Below, in pieces: positions 1 to 10,104 of a stretch of DNA of 64,000 nt (positions within the stretch are counted from its first letter, which is position 1; every line of letters begins with the position of its first letter). A model generated the notes under the pieces. It searched no databases and was not told the origin of the DNA. It worked only from the letters and a program-made list of their open reading frames with translations. Source of the stretch: Hygrocybe punicea (Eukaryota > Basidiomycota > Agaricomycetes > Agaricales > Hygrophoraceae); contig OY744466.1 of NCBI GenBank assembly GCA_963556145.1, positions 1,488,001-1,552,000 of the forward strand. The letters run 5' to 3'. Made by a program: the position numbers and the translations under genes.

Positions 1-432
1 TTTTTATACTACAAATTTGTGTACCTAGATTCGGACGAGAGTCCTCGGCCGATGAGAGGAGACAAAGGAGAATAAAAATGGGGAAGTAGGAAGAGCGTTG
101 CGAGGCGACGATGACAGGGAAAATGGGTGGAAGATATAAAAAACCGTAAAAGATGCAATATACTTTACTATATCCCCATAAGGGAGACGCTAGGCGTGAA
201 TAAGGCAAGTCCGATGTCGGGATCCCAGTCCGATGAGATCTATCTATGATATTTGAAGTTCCGTGAGTTTAGGAGATAGACCGTCCAGGTACGTGAGCGG
301 CCGTGCTAGTCGGTATGCATCGGGTTGCGTCGGGTTGCATCGGGTTCGAACGTAGATTGCTAGAGACGTCGGGTTCGAGCGGATTTGCTAGATATCGATG
401 TTACGGCCTCAGAGGGTCGAGGACCCTCTACA
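1..432 (-). repeat. 3' LTR of the Ty3 element (left end truncated by window)
   Basis: It matches 9070-9501 with four substitutions. The first ~21 bp are missing, judging from the right LTR. On the plus strand it ends in CTCTACA, the conventional TG...CA end. It carries a hairpin-forming AGAGGGTC...GACCCTCT just inside this end and a TATA-like GATATAAAA near 132-140 on the plus strand, which faces the antisense gene. Confidence 0.93.
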
Positions 433-606
433 TCTCCTTGGGTCTTCTAATAGAGACCATCCGTGGTCGAGAATATGGGGTCTCCGAATGCGGGTCGCGA
501 ATGTGGCCAATCACATGAGCGGCCAAACAACGGCAAAGTAAAAATAAAAAATAAAAAAATTCTCGTTGTTGATCCGACCTTTCCTCTACACCATCACACG
601 TTCACA

Positions 607-2003
607 ATGTCCCAAGTCTACGACAACTTCCTCGCTTTCGTCGAAAGCATCGAACCCGATGTCCGGGCGGACTACGAAGAGGCCGTCAATGCGGTCACCG
701 TGTTTCATAGCGACGACCTCGTAACAATGGTGGACGGCAACGAGGGGATGGCCCAACAATGGTTGAGTGGCCGCAAGAAGGCGCTGGTGAGTTTCCTTAT
801 TGACTACGCGTGTCCTAAGATAGCTCATGTCGTCCCGCCAGCGTGCTTATAATGGAATCGTCGCGGAACTCCGAGCTGGTGGTACGAGGCCAGTAACGCC
901 ACCGTTATGGGCCGACCGCCAATCGTACGCCAACGATGTCGAAGAGTGGCTGAAAGAAGCGGCGGACTGGGAGAGGCAGGAACAGGAAGAAGCCAGACGG
1001 CGGGCGGATGAAGAAGTGGCTACGCGGGAAGAGGAGGCCAGATGGATGGCAGAGGCAAATGCACGAGCGGAGGCGGAGAAAAGGCGAAAGGCGGCAGAGG
1101 AAAGGCGGGAGCGGCTTAGAATAGAACAACACGAGCAGCACTGGAATCAAGAAGCGGACCGGGTTGAAAGGGATGGAGCCGCGTATCGGCGGCGGCTCAG
1201 CGAAGAACGGCGAGCTGAAGCAAACGCATCGGTCGCGGGTGAACCAAGGACTGAGTTGATTCCGGAGGGTGAAGCCGCAGTTGAGCCAGAGGAAGGCCCC
1301 GTCGACCCGGCACCAGAGACACCGGCCGATGTAGAAGACGTAGATACGCCGGGCGTAGAGACCGGAGACTTGGCTGGTACGACGGTGAGTTCTTGTGTCG
1401 GTTCATATGTTCTTTAGTTACTGATCCTGGTAACAGTTCACCGGGCCGTTTCCCCTACAACCCTGCACCAACTGCGTCAAGGCGCAAGAGGCGTGTCGAG
1501 GCATCACGGGCTACGTGTGCGAACGATGCCGGAGGCTGAAGAAGAGATGTACTAACGCTACACACCGGACGGGCGGGGGTCGGCGCAAGGTGGATACCAG
1601 AAAGGGCAAAGAGGTCGCGGTCGGCACGAGGAAGCCGTTGTCATTCACGACAAAGCCCATCTGCAGTAGGCCTGCCCGGGCCTCAACGAGCAAACCGCGG
1701 GTCGAGGAGGTGGAGTCGGTCGAGGACGATGACGAAGACGAGGAGGAGTCGGAGGAAGAGCGGCCGACGAAAAGGCTTAGGACGGCCTCGGCAGCGAACC
1801 CGTTCGTTTTGACGATGGAGAATTACGAGCAAGTGTCGGCGCGGCTAGCGGTCCTTACGGAGGAGCTGGGAGCCCTGGGCACCAACGTCAACCGTCACCT
1901 CGTCCACTTCGGTCAAGAGTTCCAGCGGCTTCGCGTCGATCTCGAACGGTCGACCTCAAGGTTGGCGATGTTGAAGCGGGATTACGAGACCGGCCGCCTG
2001 TAA
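607..2003 (+). CDS. Antisense accessory gene inside the Ty3 element, Zn2Cys6-type cysteine motif
   Basis: Three exons on the strand opposite gag-pol: 607-786, 842-1384 and 1437-2003. The introns are GTGAGT...CAG (55 and 52 nt) and phase 0. The predicted protein is about 429 aa. Exon 1 is a short acidic helical region. Exon 2 has a long Glu/Arg/Ala-rich coiled coil (roughly residues 85-170). Exon 3 opens with six cysteines spaced C-x2-C-x6-C-x7-C-x2-C-x6-C, followed by a basic run: the spacing of the fungal Zn2Cys6 zinc cluster. An acidic linker and a C-terminal helical segment follow. The cysteine motif forms only after splicing at 1384/1437, which supports the intron. A shorter first intron (787-823) is also in frame. 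The start lies 175 bp past the LTR, so the LTR may drive it. Function unknown; DNA binding is inferred from the motif only. Confidence 0.72.
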
Positions 2004-2209
2004 AATATATATATAAAATAACGAGCCCATTGTATATATAAAAAATATATCGTGTACATAAAAGACGTGTCAGCTTGTTCACCCAGCTAAGGAAAGCCGA
2101 TCGGCTCCCGAAGACATAGGACTATTCGCATCATTCGTCATATCGTTGGAAAACTAAGAGGAACTAAATAAAATGGGGGTATAACGTGGACAGAATATAA
2201 ATGAAATGC
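2004..2209. other. AT-rich spacer between convergent antisense gene and pol
   Basis: This 206-bp stretch separates the 3' ends of the plus-strand gene and minus-strand pol. It holds runs such as TATATATATAAAA and AAATATATCG but no open frame. It probably serves as 3' UTR for both converging transcripts. Confidence 0.5.
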
Positions 2210-5200
2210 TTAATCGTCATCGGGTGAGGAGTCTATAGAGGGCGGGTACGTCGGATCATCAAGATCGTTTGAATCGGTATCGTCGGCATCGGGGTATTGT
2301 AAGAAGTCGTCCAACGGTATCGATATTTTTGAGCGGGCGTGGTAGGGTACGACTCGGAAAGCGGCAAATCGAGATTTAGAAACCGCACCGTCGAGTTCGG
2401 CGAGTATGTAGGATCCGCCTTCTGTTTTCCTGACGACAACCATGGGTCCAAAGTACCGCGGTTTTGCTTTACGATCGAGAGACATTTCGATACGTGAATT
2501 TCGGACGAGAACGAGGTTACCGGGTTCGAAGTCGTAAACTTTGATCGTGTTGGCGTATTTCTGCTCGAATTGCCGGGCGGACGCGAGCCGAGATTTGGTA
2601 AGCTTTTCTTTGACCCGATCGAGGTCGGCTTCTCGTTTACGAAGTTGTCGGGTGCGGATGACTATAAGGTCGGTCGTAGACATTGTATCTTGCGTCGGAA
2701 CCATGTACGTAGCTTCGGCAAAATCGAATGGAAAAAGCGGTTCTACTCCGTGTGCGATGTAGTAGGATGAGTATCCGAGGCTTTTGTGTGTCGTGTCCCG
2801 TTCGGCCCAAAATACGGAGTGGGTTACGGTGTGCCATTTCTTTTCATCTCCGTCACAACTTTTCATAATGGCCTCCTGGACATCTAGGTGGCGACGCTCA
2901 ACGGGTCCGTTCGCTTGTGAGTTATAGGGCGAAATGCGGATGTGGCGGATACCATAGCGGGAGGCAAGATAGTCGAGCGCTTCTACGAACGGCTTGCCGT
3001 TGTCGGTAACGATTTCTTCGAGAGCGCCCCAACGGCATAAGATGTCTTCGAACAAGAACGTGCCGATGGTGGAGCCGGTCTCGCGGCGTAACATGCGGAA
3101 CTCAGGGTAGGCGGACAGGGAGCAACGGGCTTGGACGATGTATTGATAGCCGCCGGATCGTGGCATAAACATTGTGTTGACATACGCTTTACGAAATAGT
3201 GAGGCCGGTGTAGCGACGGTGGGCGGAATGTGATGATAACGCATTTGCCGTACTTGGCACTGATGGCAAGACTGGACGTACCATTTAACGTCGTGGTCGA
3301 GGTGCGGCCACCAGAAACGATCGAGTAGCCGAGCGCAGACGGAGAATATACCTTTATGGCCGAGAGAGTCGTGAGCGTCTTTGAGTAACTGAAGCCGGCG
3401 GTCGGGCGGTATGACGAGTTTGTGTTTTCCGTGACGGTCTTTGCGCCAAAGCTTGTTATCAGTGACGAAGAATTCAAGGGCGTATCGTAGGAACAGACGG
3501 TATTCTTCGTCCGTGAAGTTCGCGGGTCGGGTTAGATCTCGTAACCAAGTCTCGACGAGGGCAAGACGAGCGTCGGCCGCGCGGGCTTTATCGGATCGCG
3601 GTATGTCAGATACGGCTTCCTGATTTGTGTAGACGAGGACGGCGGGTAATTCTTGGAGTCGGTCAGCTGTGGCACGGCAGCGGCCGCATACGGCAATCGG
3701 CTTAGACGGTATGGGGACGGGTCGGTAGTTGACGACTTCCATAAAGAAACCGTAGGAGTGGTCGAGCCAATCGTCGGAATCGTTGATCTCCTCGGGGTCT
3801 TCTGCAGCGCGGGGACGTCGGGAGAGTCCGTCGGGTGCACCGTGTGCGGAAGCGGGTACGTGAACGAGTCTAAAGTCAAATAAAAGCACGCCGGCTATCC
3901 ATCGGTTGATCGTTGCATTGGGCTGAATGTCGGGGTTGTTGAGCATCCCTTTTATGTACTTCGCGTCGACTTCAATGGTGAGGTTGCGGACGCCGATAAT
4001 GAAAATCCGATAGGCGCGGAGGGCCCTGAAGAGGCCGTAGAGTTCGAGCTTGGACTGGGAGTATCGGGCTTCGCGTTCGTTCCACGATATTGAACCAAAG
4101 CGATTCGGATAGCGCTTTCCGTCGGCGCGGATTTGCATAAGAACGAAGCCGACTCCAAGAACGGATGAATCGACGGCGAGAATCACTTCCCATTCACGCG
4201 TGTAGTCGATAGCGCGCAGCGCTGGCGACGTAATGACGGCGTTTTTGAGGTAGTCGACGGCGGTCTCTTCTTCTTCACCAAATTCAAAGGGTATACCTTT
4301 GCGGGTAAGATGGACGAGGGGTCGGGAGTGGAGCGAGAAGTCCTTGATAAAAATACGCAAGACGCCGCAGATACCGAGAAAGGCGCGAACTTCGGTGAGG
4401 TTGTTCGGCAGTGGCCAATCGCGAATCTTCTGTACTTTGGAGTCGTCGGCTACTCTTCCTTCGTATGTGCGTCGGTGGCCAACAACGATGACTGAGGGTT
4501 GACACAACTCGAGTTTTTTGCCGTTGAAGGTACCGCTGACATAGCGGAAACGCTGGATGACACGGTTGACACCTTGGAAGTGTTCCCAAATGAAATGTCG
4601 GATTGCCGGGTTCTCGGGTATAGTCTCGTAGGTACCGTCGGGTTGCTCGTAGCGGGTTGGAGGCCCTTTGACGGGAATATCGTCCATATACGGAACGGCA
4701 AGATGAGGGATTTCGTCACGGAGGATGTACGTAGAGTCACCGTGTAGGATCTGCGGGGAATTTGTGTATCCCATAGCAATCCGCGTAAGTCGAAGCGTTC
4801 CGAGTGGAGACTGAAAAGTCATATAGTCCCGAGACGAGGGGTGGACGAGGCGTTGGTTGAAAGAGACGAAGAGGTCGAAGGAAGCGTAGCAAGAGTGGCC
4901 GCCAAAGGCCTCGGCCAAGTGCTCGGTCATGGGCGGTACGGCGGGATCGCGGATAGTGACGGCGTTAAGCGGCTGTAGATCGTGGACGATTCGAAGAGAC
5001 TTCCCGTCCTTTTTCAAAACGCAAAACCAGCGGGAGCGATATGACGAATTCGAGGGTTCATAGGTACCGGCATTAATTTTGTCTTTGATGATGCCGATGA
5101 CTTCGTTAAGGATGCCGGGTGGGATTGGGATATTGCGATGGACCCACGGGTCGTGCGGTACGGTGGGAATGTGGATCGGCGGGAAGTAGTCCGTATTGAA

Positions 5201-5758
5201 CTGGCCTTTCTCGGATTCGTTCCAGGCGAAGGCGGCTTCTTGCGTTTTGATGATATGGTGGCCGAGTTTTTCTTCCTCAGGCCAAAGGAATCCATCCGGG
5301 TTCATCGGCATCGCGTCGTGTCGTTCCTGGGTATAGCGGGTGCCGGGTGTAAAGTCGGGCGGGTGAGTCGGGAGCGTGGGTAAATCGGCTAGCAGGTCGC
5401 CGGTGATCTCGCGTATGATGCGGTATTCGTCGGGGAGAGTGGTAGAAATTGGGCGGATACGATCGGCTACCTTCTTATACTTTTTCTTGGTAACGACTCC
5501 TTTTAGGTCCCTGGTAGGGGGGGTGGTATACGAGATATAAGTAGCGTGTTCAGTAGAGGCTTTGTTACAAATATTCGAAGAGGAAATATGTGACGCAGGA
5601 GCGGAGACGGAACAAGACGAAGGAAGGGTATCGGTAGTATGTAGCTGATTTTGTACATCGGTCAACAATGAAATGTACTGGGCGGCAGTCTGAGGCTGAG
5701 ACGAAGAGAAATCTAAATCGATAGAAAAACATAAGTCCTCTTCTAGGGGAAACGGCAA
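2210..5758 (-). CDS. pol: Pol polyprotein: reverse transcriptase, RNase H, integrase
   Basis: About 1180 aa. The reverse transcriptase is at residues ~200-400, with SFDLF for the first catalytic Asp and YMDD-like PYMDDIP for the other two. RNase H follows, with LAVDSS, KLELYG and EVDAK holding its acidic residues. A HHCC integrase zinc finger (H..H, CHQC) precedes the integrase core with VTDNG and an ANGPVERRH glutamate. The first Asp of the D,D-E triad, expected in a DTM-type motif, reads VNTM (codon at 3176-3178), so the integrase may be dead. No ATG is evident at the 5' end: the frame stays open upstream past 5880 and overlaps the end of gag-pro in the -1 frame, so translation by -1 frameshifting is likely. 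The protease is encoded in gag. Confidence 0.93.
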   Translation of the reverse strand: MPFPLEEDLCFSIDLDFSSSQPQTAAQYISLLTDVQNQLHTTDTLPSSCSVSAPASHISSSNICNKASTEHATYISYTTPPTRDLKGVVTKKKYKKVADRIRPISTTLPDEYRIIREITGDLLADLPTLPTHPPDFTPGTRYTQERHDAMPMNPDGFLWPEEEKLGHHIIKTQEAAFAWNESEKGQFNTDYFPPIHIPTVPHDPWVHRNIPIPPGILNEVIGIIKDKINAGTYEPSNSSYRSRWFCVLKKDGKSLRIVHDLQPLNAVTIRDPAVPPMTEHLAEAFGGHSCYASFDLFVSFNQRLVHPSSRDYMTFQSPLGTLRLTRIAMGYTNSPQILHGDSTYILRDEIPHLAVPYMDDIPVKGPPTRYEQPDGTYETIPENPAIRHFIWEHFQGVNRVIQRFRYVSGTFNGKKLELCQPSVIVVGHRRTYEGRVADDSKVQKIRDWPLPNNLTEVRAFLGICGVLRIFIKDFSLHSRPLVHLTRKGIPFEFGEEEETAVDYLKNAVITSPALRAIDYTREWEVILAVDSSVLGVGFVLMQIRADGKRYPNRFGSISWNEREARYSQSKLELYGLFRALRAYRIFIIGVRNLTIEVDAKYIKGMLNNPDIQPNATINRWIAGVLLFDFRLVHVPASAHGAPDGLSRRPRAAEDPEEINDSDDWLDHSYGFFMEVVNYRPVPIPSKPIAVCGRCRATADRLQELPAVLVYTNQEAVSDIPRSDKARAADARLALVETWLRDLTRPANFTDEEYRLFLRYALEFFVTDNKLWRKDRHGKHKLVIPPDRRLQLLKDAHDSLGHKGIFSVCARLLDRFWWPHLDHDVKWYVQSCHQCQVRQMRYHHIPPTVATPASLFRKAYVNTMFMPRSGGYQYIVQARCSLSAYPEFRMLRRETGSTIGTFLFEDILCRWGALEEIVTDNGKPFVEALDYLASRYGIRHIRISPYNSQANGPVERRHLDVQEAIMKSCDGDEKKWHTVTHSVFWAERDTTHKSLGYSSYYIAHGVEPLFPFDFAEATYMVPTQDTMSTTDLIVIRTRQLRKREADLDRVKEKLTKSRLASARQFEQKYANTIKVYDFEPGNLVLVRNSRIEMSLDRKAKPRYFGPMVVVRKTEGGSYILAELDGAVSKSRFAAFRVVPYHARSKISIPLDDFLQYPDADDTDSNDLDDPTYPPSIDSSPDDD

Positions 5759-5859
5759 AAGGGAAGCATAGTTCGTGGTATAGGTGTGGTCGCTTTCGAG
5801 TGGCGGCTTCTCATCTCCCGGTGCGTCCTTTCTGAGAGGTATCTCCGGGTCCTCGACTT

Positions 5860-8115
5860 CTAAAAATCCGGCTTTCCGGTGTCGGACCGCTCTCGTCGGT
5901 TCTTTTGGTTGTGCTCGATGGTGGGCAAGGTGACGACGGCGCCGGTGTTTGGATCCGTGATCGTGACTTGTTGTTCTCCGTTTTTATAATCCTTCGTAAG
6001 GGCTTCGGATAGCGTGAAGAACGGGCGGCCGATGAGGATTTCGTAGGGGGCGTCGTCGACGACTTGGACTTGGAGGAAAAGATCGACGTCGCCAAAAGTG
6101 AATTTTAGGTTGGCGATCCGGCCGAGGGTGTCGTTGTCGCTTTTATTTGCCGACTGCATCCGCATCTTCATATTTTGGAGGCCGTAACCGAGTTTCTCCC
6201 AAATATCGTGCCGCATGCCGATGATCATGGAACCGTTGTCGAGGACGCACTCGAATACGAATTTGCCGTTGATGAGCGGGTAGACCGCACGGAGAGGGAC
6301 TGAGTCGCGGCCGACGACGAGCGGGACGTTTTCCTGACAGTGTTGACAGGCGCGAGTGGGGATTTCGGGTGCGTGAAAATGGAAGACCTCGACGTTGTTA
6401 CTCTCGGCGGTGACCTTTTTCGACGTAGTGAGGTCCTTCATGTGACGGCGGGCGTCGGACGACATGGCTAAAAGTTCTCGCTGCGAAATGCAGACTTGAG
6501 AATCGAGCGCGCGGTCGATGACGGATTTGGCGATACCGGGATCTTCGATGGGGGCTTGGTAGCGGTATTGGGGGTGCGATGCGGGAAGGTTCTGGGGAGT
6601 GCGCGGTACAAGGGCGGTCGGCTCGGTCGGCCGCGTGTTCGAAGGGGGGACTATGGTGATCGGCTGCTCGTTGATAGGTCTGGCCGTTTTCTCGGCGGGT
6701 TTCGCGGCGGGGACAGACGTGGAAGTGGTGGGCAGATTGGGAAACGTTTCTCTAGACTTGCCTTTCGCCTTAGATGGGATCTCTACACCGTCGAATCTAA
6801 CCCGTTTACGAAGCCGCTGCACTTTGGCTTCCAGAACCTTAATCTGTTCGTTGTCGTCGTCGATGTCGGACGTCGTGGACTGAAAGATGTCGGCGTACTC
6901 GGTAGTGGCCTCTGGTTCATAGGTGGTTACTTTGACAGCGGAGACGAAGTTAGCTTTGACATGAGGCGGCGGGTCGCGTTGGAACGGTTCTGTGGGGTTG
7001 CGGGCAGGGGGAGCGCGGTTGCCGGGGTTCTGTGCGTGCCACGCGTCGAAGCGTTCCCTCATATTTTTGCCGACGATAGCCTTTGGAAGATACATTCCGT
7101 TAGGCAATACGATGCGGCCGTGCTTGTTCTTGCGGCATATCCCGTCTCGAGTGTACTGCTCGCAAATAGGACAATCGCGTATACGATGGAACGGGTCGTC
7201 GCAAAAGAGGCAGTTGAAATTGGTGAAACCCTGTCCTGTGGTGGTCGGCTCAGCCCTATTTGCACACGGCTTTGGGGGGTTGTTGCGTTCGGTGAGGGCT
7301 TGCGTGAGGACAGCGAGTTGTTGCGAAATGAGACGAAATAGGTCGGATACGTTAGGTTCGACCGGTTCCGCTTTAGGAATGACCGGGTCATAGCGAGCGG
7401 GTGGCGGGTAGCGGGTGGCGGGTTCCATTGGAGTCGAGTACCGGATGGCGGCAGGCGACGTTGACGATAGACGAGAGACGGTGGACGGTTCGGCCGCGGT
7501 TCCGGCCAGCAAGAAGTGGGCGCAATTGTGGAAATCCTGGAAGTCGTAAGGGTCGCTATGGAAATGGTTCGGCTTTTGGTACTGCAGACGGGTTTTGATG
7601 TCCTTTTTAAGCTCGACATGGAAGCCGTTCTCGTACCCGATGTTGCGTTCTCAGGGAGAGATTCGACCCTTGTCTAAGAGGAATCCCGAGATCCGGATGA
7701 ACTCGCGGTAATATTCGCCAAGTTCAGCGCGGGTACGGATACCGTAAGCGGTTTGGGTGTGCGTAAGACGGTCGAGATCCGCCATAGTGTACCGGTGATC
7801 GTCTTCCGTACCCGGGTATAGCACGAGTACGCTCTTCTTGAATGCGGCATAATCGACGCCGGTCGCGCTAGGTAAACTTGCCCAAAGCTCGTAGTCGCTA
7901 AGCGACGCGTAGCGCAGACTATGCTTGATGCGTCCTGCGTCGTCGAGAGTGGCATCGGCAGCAAGTATCTCGACTTCTTCAAAGAAGCGGTTTAAATTGA
8001 GCGGGTTCCCGTCGAAGGTTGGGGCCGTGGAGTGACCGCGAGCGGGCATTTGTCGTGGAGTAACATGGGGAGCGGTAACGTGGGGAGCGGTCGAAGATCC
8101 AGAGGTCGAAGTCAT
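5860..8115 (-). pseudogene. gag: Gag-protease, interrupted by one in-frame TGA
   Basis: Minus-strand frame starting at ATG 8115. The N-terminal gag part has the RFFEEVEIL capsid-like region. A single TGA at 7651-7653 interrupts it, after which the same frame stays open to 5860. At the middle is a CCHC zinc knuckle (C-x2-C-x4-H-x4-C, FNCLFC...RDC). Near the C terminus is a retroviral-type aspartic protease with VLDNGS as the active-site loop and ILIGRPFF as the flap-end motif. DNGS in place of DTGS occurs in related fungal elements. Reading through the stop would give about 750 aa. The lesion looks like a single point change, since no frameshift is needed. The frame overlaps the 5' end of pol. 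Confidence 0.88.
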
Positions 8116-9048
8116 TGTGGGTGGAAGAAGCTGAAATGTCGATGAAGCGGTTGTCGGGTGTACGATGAGCGGGTTGGGTAACGTGGGCGATGACGGCGTG
8201 GATGAAGACGAAGACGGGGACGATGTCGATGACGGAGTTTTCGATGTCGAGAGCGAAGACGGAGACGATGACGATGACGGAGTTTTCGATGTCGAGAGCG
8301 AAGACGGAGACGATGACGATGACGGAGTTTTCGATGTTGAGAGCGAAGACGTGGATGGGGGTTCTAGCGAGGTCGAAGTCGGGGACGTAGGCGATGCGGG
8401 TGTCGAACTGAGATCGGATGAGTCGGGTGTAATGGTAATTATCGGTATATCGACCGATTCGAGACTGTCGGATGAAAGATATAGGGGGGTGTTTGACCCT
8501 GAGACGAGCGGGAGATTGTTATGTCGAGCGAGGTGGTCGGGTACTAGCTGGAAGAAGTCGTCGTCGATTGTCGGGTCGAAGGCGGCTAAAGATAGTTCTT
8601 GTTGAAGAGTTCTTCGAGGAAGTTCTCGAAGACGACGGTCAGAGGGAGGGATACGGGAAGAGGAAGCTATGGTGGTGCTAGACTATTCCTCGCGGTGGGC
8701 TCCAGATGTAAAGGCGAGGTCGGGGTGGCTGCGGAATAATAATCCTAAGCCTGTGGGGTCAGCGTAGAAGTGACTAGGAATAGTCTAACAAGCTTCAGTA
8801 AGATAATAGGATATAAAGAGTAAGAAGCCGCCGAGTAAACTACTGAAATCTATCGAGACCGATCGAAGCCGACGAAGCCGACGATGTCGGGTACGGCGGG
8901 TCAGGTGTCGGGTGACGAGAAACGTAGAGATAAAGGCGGTAGAACGACGGGGAGGGCGTCGAGGAATCCGACGAGCAATGTGTGCGATGGAATTTACTGA
9001 GAGACTTAATTCTCAGAGAGAGGAAATGGGGGAACTGGTTTCTTATTC
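8116..9048 (-). other. 5' leader of the Ty3 element
   Basis: This is 930 bp between the 5' LTR and the gag start, with no convincing protein. It holds a three-copy 45-bp tandem repeat (8231-8365). A related leader adjoins a Ty3 LTR at 29589-30020; shared stretches include GTCAGCGTAGAAGTGACT and GATGTCGGGTACGGCGGGTC. I could not recognise a primer-binding site next to the LTR. Confidence 0.6.
8231..8365. repeat. Three-copy 45-bp minisatellite in the Ty3 leader
   Basis: The motif GACGGAGTTTTCGATG recurs at 8231, 8276 and 8321, an exact 45-bp period. The units differ by a few bases. Because the period is divisible by three, a plus-strand frame reads through it as an acidic repeat, but no coding role is implied. 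Confidence 0.85.
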
Positions 9049-9501
9049 TGAGACGGCGCTTGGGCACCGTTTTTATACTACAAATTTGTGTACCTAGATT
9101 CGGACGAGAGTCCTCGGCCGATGAGAGGAGACAAAGGAGAATAAAAATGGGGAAGTAGGAAGAGCGTTGCGAGGCGACGATGACAGGGAAAATGGGTGGA
9201 AGATATAAAAAACCGTAAAAGATGCAATATACTTTACTATATCCCCATAAGGGAGACGCTAGGCGTGAATAAGGCAAGTCCGATGTCGGGATCCCAGTCC
9301 GATGAGATCTATCTATGATATTTGAAGTTCCGCGAGTTTAGGAGATAGACCGACCAGGTACGTGAGCGGCCGTGCTAGTCGGTATGCATCGGGTTGCGTC
9401 GGGTTGCGTCGGGTTCGAACGTAGATTGCTAGAGACGTCGGGTTCGAGCGGATTCGCTAGATATCGATGTTACGGCCTCAGAGGGTCGAGGACCCTCTAC
9501 A
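9049..9501 (-). repeat. 5' LTR of the Ty3 element
   Basis: A 453-bp LTR. On the plus strand it starts TGAGACGGCG and ends CCCTCTACA. The left boundary was set by comparison with the related LTR at 30021-30507. The flank is GCGAA on the right; the matching copy would lie outside the window. Confidence 0.9.
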
Positions 9502-9949
9502 GCGAAAAGTCGTAAGGATGGTCGCAGGGCGTGTAGCAGGATGCGGACGAAGCGCTTGGGCATTCGGAGACTGTTTTTGGTAGGGTTTTGCATGGGTTTG
9601 CTGCGTGGAATCGCGCGGGTGGGCTCTTGGGGTGTTCTCTGTGCTCAAAGATGTGTTGCTCTGTACTGAAAATCAATATATGAGTGGAATGGGGTGGTCT
9701 CGTCTAGCTGCGTGGGTCAAATCGCGCTCTCATCACCACGATGGAGTGGTCCCGAGGGACCTCTCGGGATCGGGGACGGAATCGCACGGAATGGCTGAGG
9801 TGGATGGGATAGAAGTCTGTCTACTACATCCGGAACTGGCTACTGACTAAGGTCCAGGTCACGTGACATGACAGGCACCACTACTACACTGGATGGTTGG
9901 GACAGTATCTGATATAGTGTAGCCCATGTTTCTTTTCGCCGACCCCCAG
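9502..9949. repeat. Fragment of an unclassified interspersed repeat
   Basis: The reverse complement of 9502-9625 matches 36231-36350 at many positions, e.g. both share CATGCAAAACCCTAC. The reverse complement of about 9800-9905 matches 37835-37905 around GTGACCTG...CCTTAGTCAGTAGC. The Ty3 element is inserted at its edge. I see no credible gene; a plus-strand frame at 9605-9850 has no recognisable domain. Confidence 0.55.
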
Positions 9950-10103
9950 GTAACCCGTTACAGGTACAGATTTAGTGTGACCCGAGGGTGTAAAACTATG
10001 CACCCGCTGAAAAACCCATACCCGTGGGAGAGGTGCGGGTACTTGTGAGGTGTGGGTATGGGTATCCTAAAAAAAACCCAAGAGTTACCCGTGAAGTTCA
10101 CTA
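9950..10103. mobile_element. Terminus of a hAT element (3' end), ACCCG subterminal repeats
   Basis: Dense ACCCG/CGGGT repeats end in ...TTACCCGTGAAGTTCACTA, followed by the octamer GGTATGAT (10104-10111). Read inward, the end is TAGTGAACTTCACGGGT, which pairs with TAGTATATTTCACGGGT at 24470. The TAG...CTA ends, subterminal repeats and 8-bp flank are hAT traits. The left limit of this fragment is uncertain. Confidence 0.7.
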
Positions 10104-10104
10104 G

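Larger units (their letters stand above)
1..9501 (-). mobile_element. Ty3/gypsy LTR retrotransposon, minus strand, with an antisense gene
   Basis: Two direct repeats of about 450 bp flank gag-pro and pol on the minus strand. The order gag, protease, reverse transcriptase, RNase H, integrase is that of Ty3/gypsy. The left LTR is cut by the window edge, so the target duplication cannot be checked. Over the 432 bp present in both LTRs I count four differences (about 99% identity), so the insertion is young. Gag-pro has one internal stop and the integrase seems to lack its first catalytic aspartate, so this copy is probably not autonomous. A spliced plus-strand gene at 607-2003 lies between pol and the 3' LTR. 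Confidence 0.93.

Noticed and set aside
8165..8605. Acidic plus-strand ORF in the Ty3 leader
   Set aside because: Repeat-encoded DDDDGVFDVESED units; lies antisense in the leader and lacks splice or domain support.
9605..9850. 81-aa plus-strand ORF after the Ty3 element
   Set aside because: Lies in a repeat fragment homologous to non-coding DNA near 36-38 kb.
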